Shown: in pieces, positions 42,797 through 52,591 of the stretch
Layout: each line of letters starts with the position of its first letter
How positions within the stretch are numbered: position 1 is the first letter of the stretch
Assembly (NCBI RefSeq): GCF_900048895.1
Contig: NZ_LT160635.1
Coordinates: forward strand, 62,001 to 126,000
DNA length: 64,000 nt
Direction of reading: 5' to 3'
Origin: Neglectibacter timonensis
GTDB lineage: Bacteria; Bacillota; Clostridia; Oscillospirales; Acutalibacteraceae
Notes under the pieces: generated by a model
Database searches by the model: none
What the model was told of the DNA's origin: nothing
The model's input: the letters and a program-made list of their open reading frames with translations, nothing else
Made by a program: the position numbers and the translations under genes

Positions 42797-43072
42797 GGAA
42801 TTTTTCAGAAGAATAGAAGAAAGGTTGTGGTTGGATGAAAAGAACTGCGTGCCTGGCTGAGGATTCAGGGGCGCGGACAGGATGGCCTGCGCAGTTTCGG
42901 GCTGGAGCAGGCGAAGGCAGGGTCTGCAGCTTGAACAAGGTGAGAGGACGGGAGCAGGAGCTTTCAACGGAGGCTCAAGGCTTTCCGGCATAAAAAACGC
43001 AAAGTATTTACTGCGCCGGGAATAAAACCGCAGGAAAACGCGGTCCGGCGTGGAAAAGGGAGGATCGACAAT

Positions 43073-46000
43073 ATGAGGAAGACTGTACAGAAAAGGATTT
43101 GGGCCATCGTACTGACCCTATGTATGATGATATCGCTTATGCCATCGGCGCTTGCCGCGTCGGCGAAGGATTTTACCGATGTTCCCCCCAAGGCATGGTA
43201 TTATGGCGCTGTGGATTATGTGGCGGAGCATGGGTATTTCAACGGCACCGATGTGGGAAAATTTTCGCCCGACAAACCTATGACCCGCGGTATGTTCGTA
43301 ACCGTGCTTGCACGGGTGGACGGCGTGGAGGGAAATGACCAGGCGAACCCCTTTGAGGACGTGCCTTCGGGCATGTGGTACTCCGGCGCGGTGGCCTGGG
43401 CCGCGGAACGGGGCATCGTCCTGGGTGTGGGGGACAACAGGTTCGCGCCAGAGCGGCAGGTCAGCCGTCAGGAAATGGCCGCCTTCATCGCACGGTACCT
43501 GACCTATTACATGAAAGAGCACGGCGTGACCTTCCAAGCGACCGGAACGGCCCCTGCTTTTAAGGATGCGGACAAAATTGCAGACTACGCTGTGGAAGCG
43601 GTGGAGCTTTGCCGCACCTACGGCCTGGTGTACGGAGACGAGAAGGGCTGCTTTGTCCCCGGATCGCTGGCGACACGCGCAGAGGCGGCAACGGTGATTC
43701 AGCGGCTGGCCCTGCTGTTGGAAACCGGTGAGGAAGAGCCCTCCGGAGGCGGCGGGGGCGGAGGAGGCGGCGGTACATCCGCTTCCGCCAGCTCCGGCAC
43801 CGCCGCCGGGTTTATCCAAGCGGCGCAGAAAGAGGCCGACACAGTCACCGCCACCGTGGAGACTGACAACAGCATCACGGTAAACGACGACATCGCCATC
43901 AGCAACCCAAGCGTCAAAACCCTGACGCTTGACCTGAACAACGCCAGCCTGGGAAACCTGACGGTCAATTCCACCAGCGCAACCCGGATCGAAATCAAGG
44001 GCGAAACGGCCTCCGTTTCCTCCCTGACCATCAACGCGCCCAGGGCTACGGTGACAAACGGCGTGGCCGTCAATGGTTCCGTCAACCTTCAGGCCGTGTC
44101 CAACAGCACCTTCAATAACACGGCCCCCATTTCTGGCAACATCACCGTAACCGGACCTGCCGCGGTGAACGACACGCAGGAGAACCCCGCCCCCGTGGTG
44201 ATCGCCACGGAGAAGCAGGTGATTGTCCGCGGAAAATCCGAAACTATCAGCATTCAGGCGGACGGCGCAAAGCTGACTCTGAGCACGGCGGCAGCGGTGA
44301 ACCCCACCGTCAGCAGCACCGCCGAAAATGTGACTCTGGCCGTCACCACGGGAGAGCAGACCACCATCAGCGGCACGGTGGAACAGGTTACAGCCACGGC
44401 CTCAGCGCCTAAGCTGAAGGTCGAAGGCACAGTGGCCGTGCTGGCCGCCAAAGCGGCCGCCAGCCTCAGTTTGACAGGCGGCGGTTTGGTGGAAAACTTG
44501 GCCGCAGGAAGTACAAACATAGAAATTCCGTTGGAGAATACGGCGCTGAGCATCGCCTCGGCGGAGCTCGTCGGCGGCAGCCTTACCGCGCCTGACGGCG
44601 TGGTGGACACGGTAAAGGCCAGCGGAACGGTGGAACTGAAAGCCAGCGTGAACAAGGCCGAAACCCAGCCCGGTACCACGCTGAAGCTGGCGGGGGAGGG
44701 AAAGACGGTCAACACCCTGACTGCCGGCGGCACTCTGACCATGGCCGGCCAGGGAACCGTGGGCCAGATCGACGTGACGGCGAACACCAGCAGCACCGTC
44801 GAGATTGCCCAGGAGATCACCGTCTCCGCCGTCAACAACACCGGCAGCGGCCAGGTGAAGCTGGAAGACAAAGGCAATGCGGGGCGCGTGGCAACCGAAA
44901 AGGCCGCGCCGCCCACAACCGTCCGCTTTGCCGCGCCCACTGCGGCAGGCGGCAAAGGGACGATCACCGGGGTGACCAACGCCATGGAATACAGGGCTTC
45001 CGGAGACTGGGAGCCGATCAACAGTGAAAGCATTTCAGTGGATGCCGGGACCTACCAGGTCCGCGTCAAAGCCACCGATACCAAACTGGCCAGCGAGGCC
45101 GTCACGGTTACCATTCCCGCCGCCGTCGCGGTGAAAGAGGCCGCCGTTCAAGGCAAGCCCTATGTGGGGCAGACCCTTACCGCTGTGGCCAATGCCGACG
45201 CCACCGGCACGCTGGCCTATGAGTGGAAGGCCGGAGAAACTGTAATTGCCGGCGCACAGGGAAAGACCTTTGTGCTGACGGACAAGCAGATCGGCAAGGC
45301 CGTCACCGTAACCATTTCCAACTATGAAGGTTCGGAAACCGCCACCAGTGCCCCCACTGCAGCCATTACCGCGGACAAGACCGCGCTGAAAAAGCTGCTG
45401 GATAAGGCGGAGGAGGTACAGCAGGGCGTGGTGGTTGAGGACCTTTCTGCTGAGAAAGTCGCGAAGGGTATCGTCTTTGTGACGGCGCAGGAAAAAGCTG
45501 ATTTGACTACCGCAGTGGGCCATGCAAAAGAAATCGCAGATAATAAAGATGCTCTCGCCTCTGCGGTGTCCGGGCAGGAGAAAGCCCTGCGCGCCGCCGT
45601 GGACGCTTACACCGCGGCGAAAAAGGTGGGCACGCTCGATGAAGCGGCAACCCTGCAAAGCGCACTTGGCGAGCTGATCAACGCGGCAACTGGCGCAAAG
45701 GTTCAAACGACCGCTGCCGATGCCGCGGAAGTGGAGCCCGGCAAAGCATGGGTGACAGAGGAAGTAAAATCTGCGTATGAAGCAGCCATCAGCGCTGCGG
45801 AAGCGGCGAAAGACAGCGGCGACTCCGCTGTGCTGGCCAAAGCCATCACGGACCTGAACGCCGCCATGAGCGTGTACCAGAAAGCGGTTCGGAAGGGTGC
45901 GGCGCTGGACGACACAGCCCTGCTGGCAGCCGTCAACGCGGCGGAGCTGAACGCGGCCTCTGTGAGCATTTCCGCAGACGGCAAGGACGTCCTGCCCAGC

Positions 46001-49000
46001 CAGTCGTGGGTCACCGAATTGAATAAGGGAACCTACACGGCCGCGATTGCTGCCGCAAAGAATACGTCGGCAGCAACGCAGAGCGTGAATGCGAAAGCGC
46101 TTACAACCTTGAACGCGGCCACGGAGATCTTCAACGGCAAAAAGGAGCAGGGCACAAAGGACATCATTCCGCCCATCGTCACTGATGTATCCGCGGAGAA
46201 GCAGGAGACAGGTGCTCAGTACACGATTTCGTTTACCTCCAACGAGGCTGGAACGTACAGCTATCAGGTAGGCAGCACGGAAGGTGCGTGGACTGCGGGA
46301 GAAACTTTTTCTGAGGCCGATACTCCCGTTACCTTCGCCTATACTCCGGCCGCACCGGGCGCTGTCCTTTATCTTCAGGTCTCCGACGCAAGCGGCAACG
46401 CCTCCGTCGTACAGGTCAAGGTAGGGGAAGATCCGGAAACCGCCGAAGCCTCCATCGGCAGTGCCAAGTATGAGACGTTTGAGCAGGCCCTGGCCGCCGC
46501 TTCCTCTGGCCAGACCATCAAGCTGCTGAAGGACGTGGAGCTGTCAGAGGCAGTGACTATAACCAAGTCTGTCACACTGGAGCTCAACGGCCAAACCATC
46601 AACGGAACGGGCTTTTCCGCACGGGCGTTTACTGTGAACGCGCCGGGGAAAACAGTGACCGTGCTGGATTCTTCCTCAGACAGAACCGGAGCAATTAACT
46701 CAGAGAACGGCTCCTTCAAGGTGGACGCCGGTACGCTGAATATCGGTGCTGAGGGTAAGTTCGGCGGTAATTACAACAATACTGTACAAAACTGGGGCGG
46801 CATTAAGGCCACCGGAGAAAACGTCACAATCAATGTATGGGATGCAAAGATTACTTCCACCACCGGAGGCTGCTTTGCCATTGAAGGCGGAGCAGGCGAC
46901 GTGCTGAACATCTACGGAGGTACTTTCACGCAACAGACATATTATGACTTCGTGAGCTGCTGCGTTGGCTTTGGTTCTTCCGCCACCATCAATATCTCAG
47001 GCGGAGAATTTACCTGCAAGGATGGTCAGTCGGTTCTTTCCGGCTGGGACAGCGGCGCGACGGTAAACATCACCGGCGGTGTCTTTACAGCAGAAGGCAA
47101 AGCCAAAAATGTTTTCCAGGTGGACGCCGTTCCGGGAAACATCAAGACTGTGGATGGCGGGGATGACGCACCGTATCAGGCTCCTGACTGGAACATCAGC
47201 GGCGGTACCTTTACAGGGCCGATCGAAGTGAGCGCGACCGTAAACGAAATCTTCCCCACAAGCGTGGAAATCACCGGCGGCACATTTTCCGTGGACCCCA
47301 GCGCGTATGTGGCCCAGGATTACAAGGTGGTTAAAAACACTGAAGATACCTATACCGTGGGAGTAAAAACGGAACCCGATGAAAACGACGTGGCAAGCGT
47401 GGGTGGGCGGTTCTTTACCACGCTTCAGGCAGCGTTTGACGCCGCACATGATGGGGAAACCATTCAGCTGTGCAAGGACGCAGTAGCAGAGGACGGCGTT
47501 GAAATGGAGCGTGCCGGGGTTACTCTGAATCTTGATTTGGCTAGGCATACCTATACAGTAACCAATGGCGCGAATGTCAATAACCGTGCGTTCAAGATTA
47601 TCTCCGGTACGCTGAATGTTACTGGCGGAGGTAAAATCGTTGCGGTCGGAAGCGGAACCACGGCAGCGGAAGGTTCCGGCGCTTACGGCGCGTTCCGCGT
47701 AGAGGCGGAGGGCGTTCTGAATGTAAGCGGCGTCACCTTGGAAAACAGTCGTCCCTATGGACTGAACGTGAAGGTGTGTGGTGGTGAAGCAACCCTGAGC
47801 GGCGTTACGATTCACTCCAGCTATGGGGGCGGCATCGAGGTGACCGAATCAAAGCTTGGTGAAAAATCAAAGCTGGGTACGGCGACCGTGGCCGATTGTA
47901 CCTTTACCCAGAAAAACTATTCTGACCATTGCAGTTCAACTCTGTCGGTTTCCGGCGGCAGTACCTTGAATGTCTCCGGCGGCACTTACACGTCGGAATC
48001 TGGACGGGCGCTGTACGTGTTCTCCTCCGGCGGTTATATCAACGTTTCCGGCGGAACATTTTCCGGGGTGAAGGACGTCATACGTGCGGAAATTGATACC
48101 AATACTTACCCTGAGTATGAAGGCGGACTTAAAATCACCGGCGGCGACTTTACGGGGCCGATTACGATCACCTCACCTGCTTCCCTCACTATCACCGGCG
48201 GCACCTTCTCTGTGAACCCCAGCGCGTATGTGCGGGACGATCTTACGGCCAAGGAAAGCGGCGGCAAGTGGATAATAGAGAAGAGAACGGCGGATGACCC
48301 CGGCACCGTGGCAAGCGTGGGCGAGCGGTGCTTCCGCACTCTTGCGAGCGCGGTGGAGGCCGCCCAATCGGGCGATACTATCAAACTGCTGCAGGACACA
48401 AAGCTTACCGAGATTGTCACTATTCCGGCGAGCGCTGAAATTACCCTTGACCTGAACGGAAAGACGCTGACGCTTGACGCGTCCGGGACAAGGTTAATCC
48501 AAAATGAGGGAAATCTTACCATCAATGGAAACAGCGGTAAGATTTCCGGTATCAACTCCGGTGCGTACGGGTTGATTGATAACTATGGATCGCTCGAGGC
48601 TAATCAAGTGACTTTCAAAGATGTAGGTTTAGATAACGGCGCATCAATCAAAAACCGGCCTGGCGTAAATTCCTCTCTGACGCTGAACCAGTGTTCCATG
48701 ACAGCCACTGGTGAGAATAAGGGAAATGCCAATGTTTACAGTGATGGAACACTGACTATAAATGGCGGTACCTTTACCGATTATAGTAGCGGTGCTTATG
48801 CGGTGATTTGCAACAGCGGGGAAGCTACTTTGAGATCCGATTCAGAATCGCCGCTTACAGTTGAGGGGGCTAAAGGCGCTTTGGGGATCAATTCCGGCAC
48901 TGTAACAATTAACGGCGGTACCTACACAAGCGGCACCTATTATGGTGTCTGGATTACCAATAATGGGGTAAACACCGATGTGACCATTAATGACGGCAGC

Positions 49001-49264
49001 TTTACCGGAGAGAGATATGGCCTTTATGCTTCGGTGGACGATGGCAAGCAGGATTCCAGCAACGCCAATATCCTTGTCCAAGGCGGTTCCTTTACCGGTA
49101 ACACGGAAGCAGCCGCAGCGCTGAATGAGTCTCAATCGAAACTGGAGTGGTGCATGACAATCGTTGGCGGCACGTTTTCCACCAACCCCAGCGATTATGT
49201 GCCGGAGGGCTACGAGGCCACAGAGAGCAATGGCAGCTGGACTGTAGCTGCGGTTGCCCCGTAA
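43073..49264 (+). CDS. giant SLH surface protein with FIVAR and beta-helix regions
   Basis: A 2,063-aa exported protein. It has a signal peptide (about 1-29, PSALAAS), three N-terminal SLH repeats (about 32-215) and a run of glycines (about 224-235). A Thr/Val-rich beta-solenoid follows (about 250-600). FIVAR-like helical modules come next (about 770-1020, KAWVTEEVKSAYEAAISAAEAAKD and similar). A long parallel beta-helix fills the C-terminal half (about 1120-2060) with repeated NISGGTFT-type rungs and three copies of a VGGRFFTTLQAAFDAAHDGETIQLCKDA-type segment. It looks like a stalked adhesin. GGGAGGAT precedes the ATG. It is transcribed from a leader with a c-di-GMP riboswitch. Confidence 0.9.
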   Translation: MRKTVQKRIWAIVLTLCMMISLMPSALAASAKDFTDVPPKAWYYGAVDYVAEHGYFNGTDVGKFSPDKPMTRGMFVTVLARVDGVEGNDQANPFEDVPSGMWYSGAVAWAAERGIVLGVGDNRFAPERQVSRQEMAAFIARYLTYYMKEHGVTFQATGTAPAFKDADKIADYAVEAVELCRTYGLVYGDEKGCFVPGSLATRAEAATVIQRLALLLETGEEEPSGGGGGGGGGGTSASASSGTAAGFIQAAQKEADTVTATVETDNSITVNDDIAISNPSVKTLTLDLNNASLGNLTVNSTSATRIEIKGETASVSSLTINAPRATVTNGVAVNGSVNLQAVSNSTFNNTAPISGNITVTGPAAVNDTQENPAPVVIATEKQVIVRGKSETISIQADGAKLTLSTAAAVNPTVSSTAENVTLAVTTGEQTTISGTVEQVTATASAPKLKVEGTVAVLAAKAAASLSLTGGGLVENLAAGSTNIEIPLENTALSIASAELVGGSLTAPDGVVDTVKASGTVELKASVNKAETQPGTTLKLAGEGKTVNTLTAGGTLTMAGQGTVGQIDVTANTSSTVEIAQEITVSAVNNTGSGQVKLEDKGNAGRVATEKAAPPTTVRFAAPTAAGGKGTITGVTNAMEYRASGDWEPINSESISVDAGTYQVRVKATDTKLASEAVTVTIPAAVAVKEAAVQGKPYVGQTLTAVANADATGTLAYEWKAGETVIAGAQGKTFVLTDKQIGKAVTVTISNYEGSETATSAPTAAITADKTALKKLLDKAEEVQQGVVVEDLSAEKVAKGIVFVTAQEKADLTTAVGHAKEIADNKDALASAVSGQEKALRAAVDAYTAAKKVGTLDEAATLQSALGELINAATGAKVQTTAADAAEVEPGKAWVTEEVKSAYEAAISAAEAAKDSGDSAVLAKAITDLNAAMSVYQKAVRKGAALDDTALLAAVNAAELNAASVSISADGKDVLPSQSWVTELNKGTYTAAIAAAKNTSAATQSVNAKALTTLNAATEIFNGKKEQGTKDIIPPIVTDVSAEKQETGAQYTISFTSNEAGTYSYQVGSTEGAWTAGETFSEADTPVTFAYTPAAPGAVLYLQVSDASGNASVVQVKVGEDPETAEASIGSAKYETFEQALAAASSGQTIKLLKDVELSEAVTITKSVTLELNGQTINGTGFSARAFTVNAPGKTVTVLDSSSDRTGAINSENGSFKVDAGTLNIGAEGKFGGNYNNTVQNWGGIKATGENVTINVWDAKITSTTGGCFAIEGGAGDVLNIYGGTFTQQTYYDFVSCCVGFGSSATINISGGEFTCKDGQSVLSGWDSGATVNITGGVFTAEGKAKNVFQVDAVPGNIKTVDGGDDAPYQAPDWNISGGTFTGPIEVSATVNEIFPTSVEITGGTFSVDPSAYVAQDYKVVKNTEDTYTVGVKTEPDENDVASVGGRFFTTLQAAFDAAHDGETIQLCKDAVAEDGVEMERAGVTLNLDLARHTYTVTNGANVNNRAFKIISGTLNVTGGGKIVAVGSGTTAAEGSGAYGAFRVEAEGVLNVSGVTLENSRPYGLNVKVCGGEATLSGVTIHSSYGGGIEVTESKLGEKSKLGTATVADCTFTQKNYSDHCSSTLSVSGGSTLNVSGGTYTSESGRALYVFSSGGYINVSGGTFSGVKDVIRAEIDTNTYPEYEGGLKITGGDFTGPITITSPASLTITGGTFSVNPSAYVRDDLTAKESGGKWIIEKRTADDPGTVASVGERCFRTLASAVEAAQSGDTIKLLQDTKLTEIVTIPASAEITLDLNGKTLTLDASGTRLIQNEGNLTINGNSGKISGINSGAYGLIDNYGSLEANQVTFKDVGLDNGASIKNRPGVNSSLTLNQCSMTATGENKGNANVYSDGTLTINGGTFTDYSSGAYAVICNSGEATLRSDSESPLTVEGAKGALGINSGTVTINGGTYTSGTYYGVWITNNGVNTDVTINDGSFTGERYGLYASVDDGKQDSSNANILVQGGSFTGNTEAAAALNESQSKLEWCMTIVGGTFSTNPSDYVPEGYEATESNGSWTVAAVAP

Positions 49265-49327
49265 GTGTAAGAACCGCAGATTTTTCGTTCAGAGCGGCGC
49301 ACGGAAAACGCGCCTGCTTGTTCCAAT

Positions 49328-49369
49328 AAAAACCGTCCTGCAGGAGAGTTATCCTGCGGGACGGTTTTT
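49328..49369 (+). terminator. intrinsic terminator of the giant SLH gene
   Basis: AAAAACCGTCCTGCAGGA with TCCTGCGGGACGGTTTTT around a 6-base loop. Apart from this hairpin and the minus-strand one at 49622-49650 I see nothing clear in 49265-49662. Confidence 0.9.
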
Positions 49370-49621
49370 GCTGTTAAGACTTTTGGGGCGAATGCGGGCC
49401 GCTGTGTGCATGCCGCCTCATCCGGCACGGCTTCCCGGCGAGGGCTGTAGTTACGTCCTGGCCCTGTAAGGCTGAATTCCCAAAGGGTACTCTCCCGGGC
49501 GGCGGCATGTTTTCCGCGGCCCGGGCCCTGTAACGGACGGAAATCGTTTACCGCAGTTGTTCCTTTCTCTTGCTGCCGACTGAAGTCCGGCACCCCCCGG
49601 CTTCTTGGCATCCGGCAGGAC

Positions 49622-49650
49622 AAAAAAACGGCGCCGGATATCCGACGCCG
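49622..49650 (-). terminator. intrinsic terminator of the padR operon
   Basis: On the minus strand CGGCG-T-CGGA pairs with TCCG-G-CGCCG, followed by seven Ts. It lies 13 bases past the stop at 49663. Confidence 0.83.
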
Positions 49651-49662
49651 CGAATGTTTATC

Positions 49663-50118
49663 TCAAGAGAGGTTCCCGTAACTGTCGCAGGAGATGGAGA
49701 CCGTCCTGCCGGTATTTGTGCCTTTATAACTCACACTGCCGTAGCCATAGGCGGATTTGCCGGAGGTCCAGGCGTCCTTTGAGTTAAAGGAGGCGGAGGT
49801 GGAATAGGTGGTGACCGTGCAGGAAGCGGAAGTGGCGGAGGAACTCACCCCATAGGAATAGGTGAAGGAACCGTGTACGGTGACCGCAAAGATCGCCACA
49901 TCATTGCTATTGTAATAGGTCGAGGTTTTGGAGCCTCCCTGGCTGGAGCGCAGCAGGGAATTCTCCCGGGTCAGCTCTGTGACAAAATAACTGCCGTCCG
50001 GCAGGTACTCCACGGTCCTGGTCTCCGGCGTTTCCGGAACAGCCTTGGCGGAGGCAGGGAGAGTGGCCACTGCAAACAAAAGCGAACAGCACAAAAGCAG
50101 GGAAAGAATTTTTTTCAT
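49663..50118 (-). CDS. small secreted protein of unknown function
   Basis: A 151-aa exported protein with a clear signal peptide (about 1-24, MKKILSLLLCCSLLFAVATLPASA). The mature part is rich in Ser, Thr, Tyr and Gly (SFTYSYGVSSSATSASCTVTTYSTSASF) and has two cysteines. I do not recognise a family. GAGAGGAG precedes the ATG. It starts 14 bases after the membrane-protein gene and is the last gene of a padR-led operon, so it is probably the main output of that regulator. Confidence 0.8.
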   Translation of the reverse strand: MKKILSLLLCCSLLFAVATLPASAKAVPETPETRTVEYLPDGSYFVTELTRENSLLRSSQGGSKTSTYYNSNDVAIFAVTVHGSFTYSYGVSSSATSASCTVTTYSTSASFNSKDAWTSGKSAYGYGSVSYKGTNTGRTVSISCDSYGNLS

Positions 50119-50132
50119 GATAAGTGCTCCTC

Positions 50133-50555
50133 TCAATACACCCCGACGACACTGCCGGGGTCCAGATCCATACTGGAATCCGGAACAATGGTTTCCACAA
50201 AATAGCCGTCGCGATATGCGATTTTATCCGCAATGTCAAACGCGTACAGGGCGGCCATCACGGCCAGCAAAACGACGATGAGGATACCGGCAATCCAGAA
50301 GAGCTTTCTGCGTTTCAGGCTTTGGCTCAGCTTGACGGGGTCCTCCGTCCCGATGTAAGCCTCCACCACTTCTTCCGGAGTACCGATTGCGGCGACGATT
50401 TCCTCATAACGGACGGAACCGTCGGGATGCAGGTGCTCCCCGATGAGAAGCTCAATGCCGCGCAGTATTTCCTTCTTGCGCTGACGCGGGCATTCCAAAA
50501 GAGAGCTCACCTTTTTCAGGTAGCTTTGAACCGCGGGGTTTTCAGTTGCGTTCAT
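50133..50555 (-). CDS. PadR-associated membrane protein (HAAS/DUF1700-like)
   Basis: A 140-aa protein. The N-terminal helical domain (about 8-75: YLKKVSSLLECPRQRKKEILRGIELLIGE, then IVAAIGTPEEVVEAYIG) has the pattern of HAAS/DUF1700-type domains, which are usually encoded next to PadR regulators. One transmembrane helix (about 92-115) and a short extracytoplasmic tail follow. The ATG at 50555 lies inside the padR 3' end (overlap of 14 bases) with GGAGGACGACC before it, indicating translational coupling. It may sense envelope state and modulate PadR; this is inference. Confidence 0.82.
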   Translation of the reverse strand: MNATENPAVQSYLKKVSSLLECPRQRKKEILRGIELLIGEHLHPDGSVRYEEIVAAIGTPEEVVEAYIGTEDPVKLSQSLKRRKLFWIAGILIVVLLAVMAALYAFDIADKIAYRDGYFVETIVPDSSMDLDPGSVVGVY

Positions 50556-50901
50556 GGTCGTCCTCCGTATGGTAAGCAAAGAAATTCTGCATCCCCTGGG
50601 CAGAGCGTTTATAATCCGCCAGAATTTCCTGAAAGTATTCCATTCCGGATTCCGTCAGATGATAATAAACGCGCACACGGGACTTGACGTCTCCTGAAAG
50701 TTCCCGCCGGTCCGTGACCACGCCCCGTTTCACCAGCCGGTACATCGACATATAAATTGCCGCTTCCGCCATGGAAAGGAGCCCGCCGCTCCGCCTGAAA
50801 ATTTCCTGAGACATCTCATACCCGTACATGTCCTTTTCCTGTAGCAAAGACAAGCACAGGAGTTCCACCGATACCTTTTTTGTAGGTTCACCGTTTGCCA
50901 T
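50542..50901 (-). CDS. PadR family transcriptional regulator
   Basis: A 119-aa PadR-type winged helix repressor: VELLCLSLLQEKDMYGYEMSQEIFRRSGGLLSMAEAAIYMSMYRLVKRGVV, followed by the wing (SRVRVYYHLTESG) and the dimerisation helix. The ATG at 50901 is used; a GTG at 50913 would sit on the ribosome site. It is first in a three-gene operon (PadR, HAAS-like membrane protein, secreted protein) and divergent from the secreted protein at 51154. The shared intergenic region holds both promoters and is very AT-rich. Confidence 0.93.
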   Translation of the reverse strand: MANGEPTKKVSVELLCLSLLQEKDMYGYEMSQEIFRRSGGLLSMAEAAIYMSMYRLVKRGVVTDRRELSGDVKSRVRVYYHLTESGMEYFQEILADYKRSAQGMQNFFAYHTEDDHERN

Positions 50902-50934
50902 AATTGTGTGCACACTCCGTAATATTACTGCCTT

Positions 50935-50963
50935 ATCATAGCATTTTTTAAAAATTTTGTAAA
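50935..50963 (-). promoter_or_regulatory. promoter of the padR operon
   Basis: TTTACA (50963-50958), 17-base spacer, TATGAT (50940-50935), minus strand. Confidence 0.68.
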
Positions 50964-50989
50964 TATGTAAATTTATAAGTAAATAATGG

Positions 50990-51018
50990 TTGATTTGTCA
51001 AATGGATAATGATATTAT
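50990..51018 (+). promoter_or_regulatory. promoter of the secreted protein gene at 51154
   Basis: TTGATT, 17-base spacer, TATTAT, only 27 bases from the divergent padR promoter. One PadR operator could therefore control both. Confidence 0.68.
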
Positions 51019-51153
51019 ACACAGTATAAAGGAAATTATGGAGAACATCCAGCAAAATTGCGAGAAAAGTGGTTCGGATGGGAGCATGAAAGCGCGGACA
51101 GCGGCAAAAAATACGTGCAAAAAAATTGGAAAGCCAGGAAGAGAGGGAACAAC

Positions 51154-52218
51154 ATGAAAAAGAAAATTGCACTGCTTACCGGAATTCTGCTGGCGATTTG
51201 CGTGGCTGCAGGGACCTTGGCTTCTGCGGATACGGACGCGGCGTATTTGGGAGATCTGGACGCTGCCGAGAGAGAAAAAATAATCGCAAACAAGGAAGCG
51301 GATCAGGCTGTTGTTTTGGATTCTCAAGGGATAGACTATACCAATAAGGAAACCATGTTTGCCTCTTTTGGATTCACAGAGGACGATCTCCGGCCTACAG
51401 ACCTGACTCTGGTACAGACGAGAAGTAATTCAGTTTCCAATACCGCTGCAAATAAAGAATATATTTATGACAGAATGCTCAATACGATTGACTTTTACGA
51501 CACGCTGCAGGGAAGCTTCGAGTTCAGTCAGGCGTTTTCCAATCTCAACTACACAGCAACCTATTGCGTGAGATCTGGAGAGGACAGGAAATCTTTTGAA
51601 AGTATTCTGTATGAACCGGATTCCGCAAGCTTACTGAGCGGCGAAGCCGCGTCAGAGGCTGAGCCAAAAAAGATAACGGCCTACTTCGACGGGCAGACCA
51701 AAACAGAGAAGGAGGTTGCGGCAAATGTGTTGACACGGGGAACAGAGGAGACTGAGAAGGTTCTCCGCACCGCACAGATCGATGTGGAGGAAAAAGAGGC
51801 CTGTGATTTTGTCTCCCTGATTCGTGCGGGATCCCGCGTGACCACGGATGAAGAGGGAATCAACACCTATTACTACCGGGAAAACCTGAACGGCTTAGGG
51901 TACTGCCGTGAGAGCATCGATCCCCAGGAACTGGCTATCGGGTATTTGAGAAATTTTGATACCTGGGATATCACAGGGGAAGAAGCGGTTGCAGGCAGAA
52001 ACTGTCTTGTGCTGGAAGGCGAATTGTCCGGTTTCTATTCTGAAAAACGCCACACGGCAGAGTTTAAGCTGTGGGTGGACAGAGAAACCGGAATTCTTAT
52101 AAAATCGGAACATTACGATGCGGACGGCAATTTGTCCGAATCCCTGACGACCACCAGCATCACGGTAAACGCGCCGGTGACAGACGAAACTTTTTTGGCG
52201 CTGGGTTGCGAATTCTGA
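51154..52218 (+). CDS. secreted LolA/MucB-like protein
   Basis: A 354-aa exported protein with a signal peptide (about 1-25, AICVAAGTLASAD). The C-terminal part (about 115-350) has the strand pattern and phrases of the LolA/MucB-RseB fold (DITGEEAVAGRNCLVLEGELSGFYSEKRHTAEFKLWVDRETGILIKSEHYDADGNLSES). Similar proteins are found with ECF sigma or PadR systems. No lipobox cysteine is visible. GAGAGGGAA precedes the ATG. It is divergent from the PadR operon and probably part of the same envelope response. The fold call is moderate and the function unknown. Confidence 0.78.
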   Translation: MKKKIALLTGILLAICVAAGTLASADTDAAYLGDLDAAEREKIIANKEADQAVVLDSQGIDYTNKETMFASFGFTEDDLRPTDLTLVQTRSNSVSNTAANKEYIYDRMLNTIDFYDTLQGSFEFSQAFSNLNYTATYCVRSGEDRKSFESILYEPDSASLLSGEAASEAEPKKITAYFDGQTKTEKEVAANVLTRGTEETEKVLRTAQIDVEEKEACDFVSLIRAGSRVTTDEEGINTYYYRENLNGLGYCRESIDPQELAIGYLRNFDTWDITGEEAVAGRNCLVLEGELSGFYSEKRHTAEFKLWVDRETGILIKSEHYDADGNLSESLTTTSITVNAPVTDETFLALGCEF

Positions 52219-52293
52219 ATGAATTTGACAGGCATACGGCGCAAAGGGCGGCGTGGTTTGTACGGCATCTGGACGGAATAGAGGAATTGAGCA

Positions 52294-52323
52294 GAGCGGC
52301 CTTTCGTAAGGGAAAAGCCGCTC
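52294..52323 (+). terminator. intrinsic terminator
   Basis: GAGCGGC-CTTT pairs with AAAA-GCCGCTC, followed by CTTTC. It lies 75 bases past the stop at 52218. Confidence 0.7.
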
Positions 52324-52390
52324 CTTTCATTGGAATATCAGACTGCAATACTGCATTCCGCCTGCCCGGCTATGGCATGTGAGATTGCGG

Positions 52391-52419
52391 TTGACTTATC
52401 CATGAAATGGTACTATAGT
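52391..52419 (+). promoter_or_regulatory. promoter of the SLH gene at 52592
   Basis: TTGACT, 17-base spacer, TATAGT. The following 170-base leader contains a GGCGCATGCGTGCGCC hairpin (52521-52536) but no riboswitch that I recognise. Confidence 0.72.
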
Positions 52420-52591
52420 TGAATTATAGAAATTTATGTTAAAAAAATTTAGGAAAATTTATAATAAATTCCCGTGCGAAATTGTAACCCCGTATAGCTC
52501 CGGCTACTTTTCGGGAGGTGGGCGCATGCGTGCGCCTTTGGCATAGAAGCACAGCCGCAATGAGACATTTGAGGCGGAGAGGAGGAAAGCA

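Noticed and set aside
42835-42993. Small ORF (52 codons) in the leader of the giant SLH gene
   Set aside because: Poor ribosome site and no recognisable features; probably chance.
52420-52591. Possible riboswitch before the SLH gene at 52592
   Set aside because: A short hairpin and a GCAC/GCCGCAA stretch are present, but the conserved core of c-di-GMP-I or any other class I know is not.
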